From Chitinophagaceae bacterium (GTDB lineage Bacteria; Bacteroidota; Bacteroidia; Chitinophagales; Chitinophagaceae), in the NCBI GenBank assembly GCA_019638595.1, contig JAHBTJ010000013.1, forward strand, positions 62,001 through 126,000: a DNA stretch of 64,000 nucleotides, in the 5' to 3' direction. Below, piece after piece: positions 44,521-52,857 of this stretch. Every line of letters begins with the position of its first letter. The stretch's first letter is position 1. Below the pieces are notes generated by a model. It saw only the letters and a list, made by a program, of their open reading frames with translations, had not been told where the DNA came from and searched no databases. A program made the position numbers and the translations under genes.

Positions 44521-44704
44521 AATATTCTTGAAGCGTTTTAGCTTTAAGTCCCGCACTGAAACTTAGGAACTTTCAAAAAGGCAATGGGACAATAAGTGAG
44601 AACGCTCATGCTACGGCGTGGGCGCACTTATCGTTGCCGGGTTTCCTAAGACCTCAGTGCGGTGAGTTGTTGCCTGCGCTCTTTTTTGTGCAGGCGGCAA
44701 GTCA
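44521..44704 (+). ncRNA. Candidate structured RNA (leader or small RNA)
   Basis: Nested pairings can be read directly. CCGCACTGA (44551-44559) pairs with TCAGTGCGG (44654-44662). CTTAGGAA (44562-44569) pairs with TTCCTAAG (44643-44650). GGCAAT pairs with GTTGCC (44133 offset region, 44633-44638). ATAAGTG (44592-44598) pairs with CACTTAT (44625-44631). CGCTCATG (44603-44610) pairs with CGTGGGCG (44617-44624) around a 6-base loop. A second hairpin joins GCCTGC (44672-44677) with GCAGGC (44690-44695). A -7 promoter element lies just upstream. It may be a cis-regulatory leader for the gene at 44733 or an independent RNA. I cannot assign an Rfam family. Confidence 0.6.
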
Positions 44705-44732
44705 AAAGGGAACCTACTAAAAGCAACATAGT

Positions 44733-44948
44733 ATGACTTCAGCCAACCGCTACCCGGATTTTAAGTACACTGCCGGACAATTAGCAAAGTTTCTTGCTGC
44801 AAGTGACTTCTTCACCATTATGCTCAAAGATGGTGACATCATTCATTTTACCCCTAAAGACGTAGCTGCTTTCCAGAAGTGGTTAGAGCAAAATAACATA
44901 CCGAGCATCCGAACGCAGGAAGGATGGGTGATCACGAAGAAGACTTGA
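44733..44948 (+). CDS. Small conserved-element protein, unknown function
   Basis: A 71-residue soluble protein from an ATG, 29 bases after the structured RNA. The sequence has AGQLAKFLAASDFFTIMLKD, GDIIHFTPKD and a Lys-Thr-rich end. The fold is probably mixed alpha/beta. I do not recognise it. As first gene behind the RNA it is the most likely target if the RNA is a leader. Confidence 0.6.
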   Translation: MTSANRYPDFKYTAGQLAKFLAASDFFTIMLKDGDIIHFTPKDVAAFQKWLEQNNIPSIRTQEGWVITKKT

Positions 44949-45030
44949 CAACGTAGTTTCCCTGTTGCGCTGTTACCTCTCTTCTTTTTTGAAATTCGCC
45001 CCAAATTGTTAATCCGAAACTTCCTTGTTT

Positions 45031-45495
45031 ATGAAATTCAAGATTGTTCCCATTACAGATAACCGCATGATATTGCTTATCCTGATTGCAAGTGCAGTGA
45101 TCTTTGGCGGTGTCATTTTATTGACAGGGTATTGGGAGAAAAGAGCCGATATGTACCTGATACCTGATGGCTTTAAGGGAACCGCTACCGTATTCTTTAA
45201 TGACCCTGATGGTATGCCCGAAAAAAGGGACGCAAAGAGAAGGGTTTTTGAAATTCCCGCTTCAGGTACTTTATATACGCAAAGCACCTATAAGAAGAAA
45301 TGGAATAACTATTACTATGTGCAGCCAGAAGGCAGGTTGCGTCAATTGATGTGTGGCGATGCACGCGCCGGGGGAGTGCCTATTTCTTACAGTGGTATTG
45401 ATAGTATATGGATAGACGAAATAGACGTTATTCAACGTGATACTAATAATAAAAAATTAATGGTTGCCACTTTCACCGTAAAGGAAATTCCATGA
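45031..45495 (+). CDS. Membrane-anchored protein, DUF6843-like
   Basis: About 154 residues from the ATG at 45031 (an upstream TTG at 45025 is possible). One membrane segment (ILLILIASAVIFGGVILLTG) is followed by a domain beginning MYLIPDGFKGTATVFFND, with RRVFEIPASGTLYTQS later. This pattern of YLIP-G-V-plus-IP-SG-L resembles DUF6843-type extracytoplasmic domains. Function unknown. It stands alone, with 82 bases before and a gap after it. Confidence 0.6.
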   Translation: MKFKIVPITDNRMILLILIASAVIFGGVILLTGYWEKRADMYLIPDGFKGTATVFFNDPDGMPEKRDAKRRVFEIPASGTLYTQSTYKKKWNNYYYVQPEGRLRQLMCGDARAGGVPISYSGIDSIWIDEIDVIQRDTNNKKLMVATFTVKEIP

Positions 45496-45597
45496 TAATC
45501 CAGGGTAGTTGAATAATAAAAAAACCATTTGAAGGAATTGCTTATGGTTATGCTGTAAACATCCGTTTCCCTCCAAATGGCTTTGCTGCATTCCTGG

Positions 45598-45885
45598 CTA
45601 CTTTGTACTTAGCGCCTTCAGCTTCTCGCTAAGTTCAGTCAATCCTGCTTTGGTTAGGTATTCATCGGCAATTACGTGTAATTCGTCCAATGCTTCCTTT
45701 GGAATACTTTCCAGCAAGGCAGATGATTTATCATCGTCTTTCGCCATCAACCCACGCTTGAGGACACTATGCAACAACAATACGTTCTTGCGGGAAATCC
45801 TCATGTCAATCTTCACTGTTTCACTCATGCCAGGGATACTGAGAATAGTATCATACACTTTGGCTACATCACTCGTTGTTAGCAT
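45598..45885 (-). CDS. Small hypothetical protein
   Basis: About 95 residues from the ATG at 45885 (GTG 45891 possible). It is helical and charged (DVAKVYDTILSIPGMSETVK, RKNVLLLHSVLKRGL, ALDELHVIADEYLTKAGLTE). No known motif. It is the only minus-strand gene between the small plus-strand genes and the primase-like gene, so it may act as a regulator or antitoxin-like protein, but nothing shows this. Confidence 0.6.
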   Translation of the reverse strand: MLTTSDVAKVYDTILSIPGMSETVKIDMRISRKNVLLLHSVLKRGLMAKDDDKSSALLESIPKEALDELHVIADEYLTKAGLTELSEKLKALSTK

Positions 45886-46041
45886 AATCACACGGTTTTA
45901 ATTTAAACAATACTCACTGCACAAAAGTAAATGACAAAGGTTTTTGCATCCTCATCAAAATATGATGAGGATAGGTTAATGCAATATCGCCTGTTTAACT
46001 TCGCATAGAAGAACTGAATGTGTGTTTGAAAATGTGTGGTT

Positions 46042-46944
46042 ATGAATTTCAGGAATAAAAGGCTTTCCGTTAGTGAAGCCAAAGAAATAGACATAGTTCA
46101 TTTCCTTGCTGACTTAGGGTATGAACCATCAAAAATCAGGAACAACGATCATTGGTATTTTTCACCACTTCGGGATGAAAAAACGCCTTCCTTCAAAGTT
46201 AATCGCAAGCTGAACCGCTGGTATGATCACGGCCTCGGCAAAGGCGGTAACCTGGTTGATTTTGCTATCCTTTATCACGGCTGCACCGTTTCCGAATTGC
46301 TACAGAATTTAAGCGGTAATCTTTCCCTTCAAAAGCCCTCAATTCAGCAGTCTGTCACCAGACCTGAACCTGAGAACCAAATAAAGATTTTGGGAGACTT
46401 CATACTTTCCTCTACCGCCCTTCTACGCTACTTGCAGCAACGCCGCATACCCATTGATATAGCTGACCGCTACTGCCGTGAGGTTCGGTACGAACTTAAC
46501 GGAAAAGTGTATTATGGTATCGGCTTCAAAAATGACCTGGGAGGCTTTGAAATACGCAATCCTTACTTCAAAGCCAGTAGCTCGCCAAAAGGCATCACCA
46601 CCATTGATAACAGTGCCGGTGAGGTCATCGTTTTTGAAGGCTTTACCGACTTCCTTTCCTTCAAGGCTACCCACCAACAAGACCCCGAAGACCGCTTTGA
46701 TTTTGTAGTGCTGAACTCTGTATCCTTCTTTGAAACTGCACGCCCTTTTCTGGAAAAACATAATACCATCAGGCTTTATCTGGACAGAGATGCTACCGGA
46801 CAAAATTGCAGTCGGTATGCACTTTCCCTGAGCAGTAACTACAAGGACGAAAGCAGTCTGTATCAAAACCACAAAGACTTCAACGACTGGATAGTGAATT
46901 TCGGTAAGCCGCAAAGGAAACATCAAAAACAGAAGTTGAAATAA
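46042..46944 (+). CDS. Toprim-domain primase-like protein
   Basis: About 300 residues, starting at ATG 46042 (GTG 46036 also open). The N-terminus resembles a DnaG zinc-finger domain (DHWYFSPLRDEKTPSFKVNR, WYDHGLGKGGNLVDF), although the zinc cysteines are replaced. The C-terminus is a Toprim fold with VIVFEGFTDFLSF and IRLYLDRDATGQ, giving the catalytic E and DxD. Such proteins are standard in Bacteroidota mobilizable and conjugative elements and probably prime replication of transferred DNA. It lies just before the candidate oriT. Confidence 0.88.
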   Translation: MNFRNKRLSVSEAKEIDIVHFLADLGYEPSKIRNNDHWYFSPLRDEKTPSFKVNRKLNRWYDHGLGKGGNLVDFAILYHGCTVSELLQNLSGNLSLQKPSIQQSVTRPEPENQIKILGDFILSSTALLRYLQQRRIPIDIADRYCREVRYELNGKVYYGIGFKNDLGGFEIRNPYFKASSSPKGITTIDNSAGEVIVFEGFTDFLSFKATHQQDPEDRFDFVVLNSVSFFETARPFLEKHNTIRLYLDRDATGQNCSRYALSLSSNYKDESSLYQNHKDFNDWIVNFGKPQRKHQKQKLK

Positions 46945-46967
46945 GTGATAACAGAACTATAAGAGCC

Positions 46968-47022
46968 GCTTTAGCTTCTTAAAGTGCTTTAGCCTCTTAC
47001 ATGCTTTAGAGCCTTATCAATG
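46968..47022 (+). repeat. Three iteron-like direct repeats
   Basis: GCTTTAG occurs at 46968, 46986 and 47003, each followed by a related segment that ends in CTTA or TCTTA, with a period of 17-18 bases. Such spacing suits a protein that binds one face of the helix, such as a relaxosome or replication protein. Confidence 0.55.
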
Positions 47023-47069
47023 TCTGAAGAGGTTCTAAAAGCTGAAAGATTGCAACTTTCCCGCAATCG

Positions 47070-47130
47070 GCCAGATGAACGGTTGTTAAACAACCGGATC
47101 TGGCTGCCCATCACTCGGAACTCGTGGGCA
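47070..47130 (+). other. Candidate origin of transfer (oriT) hairpins
   Basis: GCCAGAT (47070-47076) pairs with ATCTGGC (47098-47104), enclosing CGGTTGTT/AACAACCG (47080-47096), so a long two-step palindrome forms. A second hairpin pairs TGCCCA (47105-47110) with TGGGCA (47125-47130). The pair lies 50-110 bases before the MobC-like gene and just after the direct repeats, the expected oriT site. The nick site itself cannot be named. Confidence 0.5.
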
Positions 47131-47179
47131 GGGCGTCTGAAAGGTGAAAATGAGTTTGAAAACGTGAAAATGATCAGTG

Positions 47180-47569
47180 ATGAAAGAACAAAATTCAAAC
47201 AGGACACGCATTATCGGGCTGCGTCTGACACCCGATGAGTATGCTAAAATTGAAAAGAAGTGGAAGGCTTCTACCTGTCGAAAGCTAAGCGATTATGTAC
47301 GTCGAAGCCTGTTCGATAAACCCGTTGTAACAACCTACCGTAACAGCTCACAGGATGACTTAATGGCAGAGCTTACCCGGCTTCGCAGCGAGCTAAATGC
47401 AGTAGGAAACAACTTCAATCAAGCTGTTAAAAAGCTCCATACACTCAGCCAGATCGCTGAATTTAAAAGCTGGTTGATAGCGTATGAAGTGGAGAAAAAT
47501 ATCCTTAGCAGTAAGGTAGATGAGGTCAGGATAAACGTAAAAAAAATACTGGAAATATGGTTGCAGTGA
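47180..47569 (+). CDS. MobC-like relaxosome accessory protein
   Basis: About 129 residues from the ATG at 47180 (GTG 47177 adjacent). An N-terminal ribbon-helix-helix-like segment (RIIGLRLTPDEYAKIEKKW, RKLSDYVRRSLFDKPV) is followed by the MobC pattern LNAVGNNFNQAVKKLHTL. It would bind oriT and help the relaxase nick. It overlaps the relaxase gene by 13 bases. Confidence 0.85.
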   Translation: MKEQNSNRTRIIGLRLTPDEYAKIEKKWKASTCRKLSDYVRRSLFDKPVVTTYRNSSQDDLMAELTRLRSELNAVGNNFNQAVKKLHTLSQIAEFKSWLIAYEVEKNILSSKVDEVRINVKKILEIWLQ

Positions 47570-48864
47570 TAAAGCCTGGCCACTCTATGCACCGTATTTT
47601 CAACTACAATGAGAACAAAGTTAAAGAAGGTGTAGCAGAGTGCATCGGAGCAGAAAATTTTCCGCTGAATGCTGATGAAATGAGCCTGAAGATTAAGTTA
47701 GGCTATCTGCTGAAAAGGACAGAACTGAGAGGGAATGTTAAACGAAACAGCGTACATATTTCCCTCAATTTTGACCCTTCGGAAACACATTTGAGCAAGG
47801 AAAAGTTGATGGGAATTGCCAACGTTTATATGCAGAAATTAGGCTTTGGTGAGCAGCCCTATCTTGTTTATCAGCACCATGACGCAGGTCACCCGCATAT
47901 TCATATAGTTACTACTAATATCCAGTCTAACGGCAATCGCATTGACCTGCATCACCTCGGCATTCGCAAGTCAGAGCCTGCAAGAAAAGAGATTGAAAAA
48001 ATGTTTGGTCTTGTAGTCGCCGATGCCCATGCAAGAAGGCAGGCATTCAGGTTAAAACCTATTGATGCAAAGAAGGTACAATACGGGCGTACAGAAACAA
48101 AAAGAGCCATCACCAATGTACTCGATTCGGTACTGTTTAAATATCACTACACCAGTCTGCCGGAGCTGAATGCAGTATTGAAACAGTACAATGTACTGGC
48201 GGATCGAGGCAGTGAACATTCAAGAATTTTTCAGGGTGGCGGATTGGTTTACCGCATACTGGATGAGGATGGAAAGCCTGTAGGCGTACCCATTAAGGCC
48301 AGCGACTTTTATAATAAGCCTACTCTGAAATTTCTGGAAGAAAAATTTAACCCGAATGATGCCAAACGACAACCATTTAAAAGCCGCGTAAAAAATGAAA
48401 TAGACAGGTTGTTTATTGGTAAAACGCCAACATTGGACGAACTGGTAAATCAACTCGAAAGAAAGGGCATACACGTTGCCTTGCGTCAAAATGATGCCGG
48501 GTTGATATATGGCATAACCTACGTGGATCATCAGACCAAAAGTATCTTCAACGGAAGTGCATTGGGTAAGCAATACAGTGCCAAAGCCATACAGGAACGA
48601 TGCGGCTTGAAAGAAGTGATGAAGTCAGAGTTATTACCACAGACAGCTCAAAAAGCAGGCAAAGCTACACAGCCTGCGCAAGTGACCGACCGCGACGTTA
48701 AAACGCTTCCCCAGGATCATACGCCAGATCCAATTAGCATCCCTGTTGGCAATGCACTGGATGCCTTGATACAACCCGACCAAGTAGCTGATTATATACC
48801 CGGTCAGCTAAAGAAAAAAGGCAAGAAAAGAAAAAGAAACAAGAACGTTTCCAATAACCAATAA
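47557..48864 (+). CDS. Relaxase / mobilization nuclease (MobB type, MOBP-like)
   Basis: A 435-residue relaxase that nicks oriT and pilots the strand. N-terminal motifs include NPLN-like FPLNADEMSLK, HISLNFDPSETH and the metal triad QHHDAGHPHIHIVTTN (near 110-125). The C-terminus is basic (KKKGKKRKRNKN). The gene directly follows the MobC-like gene and precedes the coupling protein, the standard order for Bacteroidota mobilization regions. Confidence 0.93.
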   Translation: MVAVIKPGHSMHRIFNYNENKVKEGVAECIGAENFPLNADEMSLKIKLGYLLKRTELRGNVKRNSVHISLNFDPSETHLSKEKLMGIANVYMQKLGFGEQPYLVYQHHDAGHPHIHIVTTNIQSNGNRIDLHHLGIRKSEPARKEIEKMFGLVVADAHARRQAFRLKPIDAKKVQYGRTETKRAITNVLDSVLFKYHYTSLPELNAVLKQYNVLADRGSEHSRIFQGGGLVYRILDEDGKPVGVPIKASDFYNKPTLKFLEEKFNPNDAKRQPFKSRVKNEIDRLFIGKTPTLDELVNQLERKGIHVALRQNDAGLIYGITYVDHQTKSIFNGSALGKQYSAKAIQERCGLKEVMKSELLPQTAQKAGKATQPAQVTDRDVKTLPQDHTPDPISIPVGNALDALIQPDQVADYIPGQLKKKGKKRKRNKNVSNNQ

Positions 48865-48875
48865 AACATAAAACA

Positions 48876-50873
48876 ATGGCTGTGCAGACAGGTGAGAACG
48901 AACAGGCGCTGAGGAAAATTCTGGACATGACCAGGTTGATCAGTATCGTTATTTTAGTGATACACTTCTATTATTATTGCTATGCTGCCTTTCAGGAATG
49001 GGAGTTGAGCAGCACTTTCAGCGACCGCATTTTAGGTAATATTTACCGAACAGGTATCTTCAGCAACTTTGTTAAAAGCAAGCTGATTGCTTTAGGCTTT
49101 CTGGCGATTTCGTTGCTCGGAGCCAAAGGCCGAAAGGATGAGAAACTGAATTATAAAACAGCTTTCGCCTACCTCATAACGGGGCTGTTGCTCTATTTTG
49201 CCAGCTACCTTTCCTTGATGCTTCAGTTGCCTGCACATGAGAAGACAATTGTTTATATAAGCATTACCGCAATAGGTTTTTTACTGATACTTTCTGGAGG
49301 CACATTGCTTTCCCGGATCATTAAAAGCAAGTTCAATAACAAGGATATTTTTAACAAGGAAAACGAGACGTTCCCGCAGGAAGAACGCTTACTGGAAAAT
49401 GAATTTTCCATCAACCTGCCGGCACGCTACCGCCTTAAAAACAAGGTTCGCAATAGCTGGATAAATATCATTAATCCTTTCAGGGCGATAATGGTATTAG
49501 GTACTCCCGGAGCAGGTAAATCCTATTTCGTAATCAGGCACGTCATTACCCAACATATCCGTAAGGGGTTTACCATGTTTGTGTACGACTTTAAGTTCGA
49601 CGATCTTTCAAGGATTGCCTACAATTCCTGGTTGAAAAACAAGCATAGGTACGCCAAGCCTCCGCGATTTTTTGTGATCAATTTTGACGACTTAACAAGA
49701 AGCCATCGGTGCAATCCTTTGGAGCCATCAGCCATGACCGATATTACTGATGCTGCGGAATCAGCCCGCACCATTTTAATGGGACTAAATAGAGAGTGGA
49801 TAAAGCGTCAGGGCGATTTTTTCGTGGAATCGCCAATTAACTTCCTAACGGCTGTGATATGGTATCTGAAGAAATATAAGGACGGAGAATTTTGCACGTT
49901 GCCACACGTCATAGAACTGATGCAGGCAGATTATGACAGCCTTTTTACGCTGTTCAGGACAGAAGCGGCTAAAGAATGCGAGGTATTGATCAATCCGTTT
50001 TTAAATGCCTACTTAAATGATGTGATGGAACAACTGGAAGGCCAGATAGCATCTGCTAAAGTGGCTATGGCAAGGCTTTCATCACCACAGTTGTATTATG
50101 TTTTATCCGGCAATGATTTCAATCTCGATGTAAATAATCCTGACGACCCAAAAGTCGTTTGCATGGGCAATAATCCGCAAAAGATACAGATCTATGGAGC
50201 GGTGCTTTCTCTTTATGTAACCCGTCTTGTAAAACAGGTAAACAAAAAAGGAAAATTGAAAAGCAGTTTGGTTTTTGACGAGTTTCCAACGATTTATTTG
50301 AACAACATGGACAGCCTTATAGCCACTGCAAGGAGCAATAAGGTTTCTACCTGCTTAGGCATCCAGGATTTCAGCCAGCTTCGCAAGGATTATGGCCGGG
50401 AGCAGGCAGATGTAATTATGAATATTACCGGCAATATCGTAGCGGGGCAGGTTACAGGCGATACCGCAAAACAGCTCTCCGAACGCTTCGGGAAAATCAT
50501 GCAGGACAGGGAAAGTTATTCCATCAACAGCGGGGATACTTCTATCAGTCGCTCAAAGCAACTGGAGGCCGCTATACCTCCATCAAAAATATCGGCGTTA
50601 AGTTCTGGCGAGTTCGTGGGCATGGTAGCTGACGACCCTGATAATAAAATAGACCTGAAAGCCTTCCATTGTGAAATTATCAATGACCACGATGCACTAA
50701 AAAGAGAGGAGGAAAGCTATAAGGAGATAGAGATGATCCGCAAGCTGGATAATGGCATGGTACAGCGCAATTATTTACAGATAAAGCAGGATATAAAAGA
50801 TATTATTCAATCGGAAATGGAACGATTATTAAATAACCCAAGCCTGAGTCATTTGGTGGTCAATAAAGAATAA
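48876..50873 (+). CDS. Type IV secretion coupling protein (TraG/VirD4, YWFCY type)
   Basis: A 665-residue ATPase that connects the relaxosome to a mating pore. N-terminal membrane spans (residues 15-150) are followed by Walker A GTPGAGKSYF (about 208-217) and Walker B SSLVFDEFPTIYLN. ITGNIVAGQVTGDTAKQLSE is a typical TraG motif. An upstream Tyr-rich helix (HFYYYCYAAFQEW) fits the YWFCY family name. No pore genes are present here, so transfer would need genes outside this window or a helper. Confidence 0.92.
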   Translation: MAVQTGENEQALRKILDMTRLISIVILVIHFYYYCYAAFQEWELSSTFSDRILGNIYRTGIFSNFVKSKLIALGFLAISLLGAKGRKDEKLNYKTAFAYLITGLLLYFASYLSLMLQLPAHEKTIVYISITAIGFLLILSGGTLLSRIIKSKFNNKDIFNKENETFPQEERLLENEFSINLPARYRLKNKVRNSWINIINPFRAIMVLGTPGAGKSYFVIRHVITQHIRKGFTMFVYDFKFDDLSRIAYNSWLKNKHRYAKPPRFFVINFDDLTRSHRCNPLEPSAMTDITDAAESARTILMGLNREWIKRQGDFFVESPINFLTAVIWYLKKYKDGEFCTLPHVIELMQADYDSLFTLFRTEAAKECEVLINPFLNAYLNDVMEQLEGQIASAKVAMARLSSPQLYYVLSGNDFNLDVNNPDDPKVVCMGNNPQKIQIYGAVLSLYVTRLVKQVNKKGKLKSSLVFDEFPTIYLNNMDSLIATARSNKVSTCLGIQDFSQLRKDYGREQADVIMNITGNIVAGQVTGDTAKQLSERFGKIMQDRESYSINSGDTSISRSKQLEAAIPPSKISALSSGEFVGMVADDPDNKIDLKAFHCEIINDHDALKREEESYKEIEMIRKLDNGMVQRNYLQIKQDIKDIIQSEMERLLNNPSLSHLVVNKE

Positions 50874-50934
50874 AAAGGTTGAAACACAATTTCCGTCTGT
50901 ACCAATTTTGCATTCAATTCAATGTTATAGGCTA

Positions 50935-51147
50935 TCAGCAGCAGGAAGTCCCCAATTGTTTAGGAGGGCATTTAATGGTTCCATAACTGCAATAAACGCA
51001 ACAGTCACCTTGTTTGGGTTTTAGTCTTGTTTTGCAGTTTTCACATTCATAAAAAAACTGGCAAGCATCAGTTGGCATTGTTTCTTCTTTTTGGTGCCCG
51101 CAGTTGGGGCAGGTGATTACTGATTGAAGTATTATTGTTGTGCCCAT
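50935..51147 (-). CDS. GDCCVxC domain metal-binding protein
   Basis: A 70-residue zinc-ribbon-like protein with CPNCGH, CENC, QGDCCVYCSYG and a terminal SCC. The GDCCVxC motif defines a small family found beside mercury resistance genes. ATG 51147 is used because the upstream open frame begins with TTG. It follows MerTP by one base and is likely co-transcribed. A role in holding or passing Hg2+ is inferred from its cysteines. Confidence 0.85.
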   Translation of the reverse strand: MGTTIILQSVITCPNCGHQKEETMPTDACQFFYECENCKTRLKPKQGDCCVYCSYGTIKCPPKQLGTSCC

Positions 51148-51148
51148 T

Positions 51149-51769
51149 TTATTTGTTGTCAATGATGGTTGATGAAGTTACTTTATAGCCGATGCTGTTT
51201 ATACTGTTTGCAATAGTGTCAGCAGATGTTTTACTATTGTCAAACTTTACGATTGCATTTCCATTTTTGTAAGATGTATTAGCTTCAATAACTCCGTTTA
51301 CTTTGGAAAGTTCTCCGTTTATGTGAGCTGTACAACCTTCACAGTCCATTCCGCTAATGTTGAGTTGAACCGTTGCAATATTGGCTTTATCAACTATGAT
51401 TACTTTTGTTTCTTGTGGCTTGGAATAAAATATTTTAGCATAGTAAGGAAACGCAATTAGAAGTCCCGCTATAATTGTGACGATGGCTAAAAATGATTTT
51501 GATTGCCAAAATGATTTTTTGTTATCTGCTTCGCAATCGCAATCAACCTGTTTTTGTGGTTTCAATTTTTTATACCAGGCAAATGCGAAAATTGCAATTG
51601 TTAAACAAATTAAGTAAGGTCTGTATGGATCCATCCACGAAAAAGATGAGGCAAGTCCGCTTGCACCACCCAAGAAAGCCAAAACAGGAGTAATGCAGCA
51701 AAGCGAAGCTGCAACTGCCGTCAACAGTCCTGCAATCCAGCTTTTATTTTTTTTTGTTGTCATTGTCAT
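51149..51769 (-). CDS. merT: Mercuric transport fusion MerTP
   Basis: A 206-residue fusion. The N-terminal MerT-like part has membrane helices and a vicinal CC in the first (SLCCITPVLAFLGG). The C-terminal MerP-like HMA domain has ISGMDCEGCTAHI (near residue 140). MerT moves Hg2+ inward. The ATG overlaps the stop of the regulator by four bases. No mercuric reductase gene is seen within the window, so the uptake genes appear alone here. Confidence 0.9.
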   Translation of the reverse strand: MTMTTKKNKSWIAGLLTAVAASLCCITPVLAFLGGASGLASSFSWMDPYRPYLICLTIAIFAFAWYKKLKPQKQVDCDCEADNKKSFWQSKSFLAIVTIIAGLLIAFPYYAKIFYSKPQETKVIIVDKANIATVQLNISGMDCEGCTAHINGELSKVNGVIEANTSYKNGNAIVKFDNSKTSADTIANSINSIGYKVTSSTIIDNK

Positions 51770-52134
51770 ACTGTCGCCAAATTTTGGTGATTGATAATTT
51801 TAAAAAACGGTCTTAAAATTTTCAAATGTTCACTGCGTAATGAATAGAAAATAGTTTGTCCTTCCTTTCTGGCTTCAATAATATTCCTATCTTTTAGTTT
51901 GCGTAAGTGTTGAGAAACAGCCGGGATGCTCATTCGTAAAATATCGCTAAGGTCGCAGGGGCAGAGTTCATTTTCTTCTTCAAGCAAAAATAGGATTTTC
52001 AATCGTGCTTCGTTGCCTGCCAAAGCAAGAACCTGTCCCAACTGTAAAAAGGCTTTTGAATTAGCCTTTAATTTTTCACGGCAACTTTTAATTTGTCCGA
52101 TGTCTGCTTGCAACCTGATGCAGGTATCACCCAT
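51766..52134 (-). CDS. ArsR/SmtB family metal-sensing repressor (mercury operon)
   Basis: A 122-residue winged-helix repressor from ATG 52134. The sensor motif ELCPCDL lies in the recognition-helix region, then IPAVSQHLRKLKDRNIIEAR. Binding of Hg2+ or a related thiophilic ion to the CPC cysteines should release DNA. The operator is visible 42-63 bases upstream. In many Bacteroidota an ArsR-type sensor takes the place of MerR for MerTP, which fits this arrangement. Confidence 0.9.
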   Translation of the reverse strand: MGDTCIRLQADIGQIKSCREKLKANSKAFLQLGQVLALAGNEARLKILFLLEEENELCPCDLSDILRMSIPAVSQHLRKLKDRNIIEARKEGQTIFYSLRSEHLKILRPFFKIINHQNLATV

Positions 52135-52154
52135 TGTCAAACTTTTTGTTTTAG

Positions 52155-52197
52155 CAAATGTAAGAATTATTTACTTATTTAAGCAAATACTTAAATA
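52155..52197 (-). promoter_or_regulatory. Promoter and operator of the mercury operon
   Basis: TATTTAAG, CAAATA spacer, CTTAAATA (52176-52197): a perfect 8-bp inverted repeat of the ArsR/SmtB style. On the minus strand the -7 element TACATTTG is at 52162-52155. A TTTG that could serve as -33 falls inside the operator (52187-52184), 21 bases upstream of it. Repressor bound here would block polymerase. Confidence 0.7.
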
Positions 52198-52262
52198 TAA
52201 TATAGATACTCCATAAGACATACTCACAAAACACCCATTAAAATTCATTTTTCTTTAAAAGT

Positions 52263-52351
52263 GCATGTCCCTTTGGGTCGGGTCATTCCAGGGTACGCTT
52301 CGCTTCCGTCCCTCTTTCATCGTGACCGGCTCGTTCCTCACCGCCTTACAT
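52263..52351 (+). repeat. 89-bp direct repeat, left copy
   Basis: Identical to 57004-57092 except for two bases (CCCTTTGGG versus CCCTTCGGG and CACCGCC versus CACTGCC). The pair brackets the MerR unit and the arsenic operon. Origin and role unknown. Confidence 0.9.
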
Positions 52352-52435
52352 AGCCGCCAGCTATTTCGCATAAGCCAGTCAAAATGAAGATTGATACCGA
52401 TTTTATTACTTCCATTTTTGTACAATTTACGTTAC

Positions 52436-52837
52436 TCAATCAAGATCGAACAAGGGACAGTTTTCTGTAGCTTGAGGCTTGCAGTACGCAGCATTGCAGC
52501 TTTCGATACTGCTTTTTAATAATGATTTCAATGCTTTCAGTTCCTGTATCTTTTCATCTACAATGGCAATTTTATCACTGGCTGTTTTGCTGATAACCTC
52601 GCAGGATGCAAGGTTGTTATCCAGCAAGGCTATTATCTCTGCTGCTTCGTTTAAGGTAAAGCCGTAGGACTTTATTTTTTTGAACAACAGCAGGCGGCGT
52701 AGCACTTCTTCAGAATATTCTTTGTAGTTGTTTACCCGCCTTTCCCTTCGTCCTAAAGAGATTAAGCCCTGCTTTTCGTAAAAGCGGATGGTATCTCTTG
52801 TAAAACCGCTACGTTTTGAAAGCTCACCTATTAGCAT
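52436..52837 (-). CDS. MerR family metal-responsive regulator
   Basis: About 133 residues from ATG 52837 (MLIGELSKRSGFTRDTIRF is the classic MerR start; the longer open frame runs through the promoter and is rejected). The winged helix is followed by a dimer helix with Cys in NNLASCEVI and a C-terminal cysteine cluster (IESCNAAYC, TENCPLF). The cysteine pattern resembles Hg/Cd/Pb/Zn sensors. It is divergent from the gene at 52921 and shares a symmetric promoter with it. Confidence 0.9.
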   Translation of the reverse strand: MLIGELSKRSGFTRDTIRFYEKQGLISLGRRERRVNNYKEYSEEVLRRLLLFKKIKSYGFTLNEAAEIIALLDNNLASCEVISKTASDKIAIVDEKIQELKALKSLLKSSIESCNAAYCKPQATENCPLFDLD

Positions 52838-52857
52838 AATAAAAAAATATTTGACTA

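Noticed and set aside
45515-45595. CCATTTG/CAAATGG pairing as terminator
   Set aside because: The loop is about 45 bases long and the stem only 7 bp.
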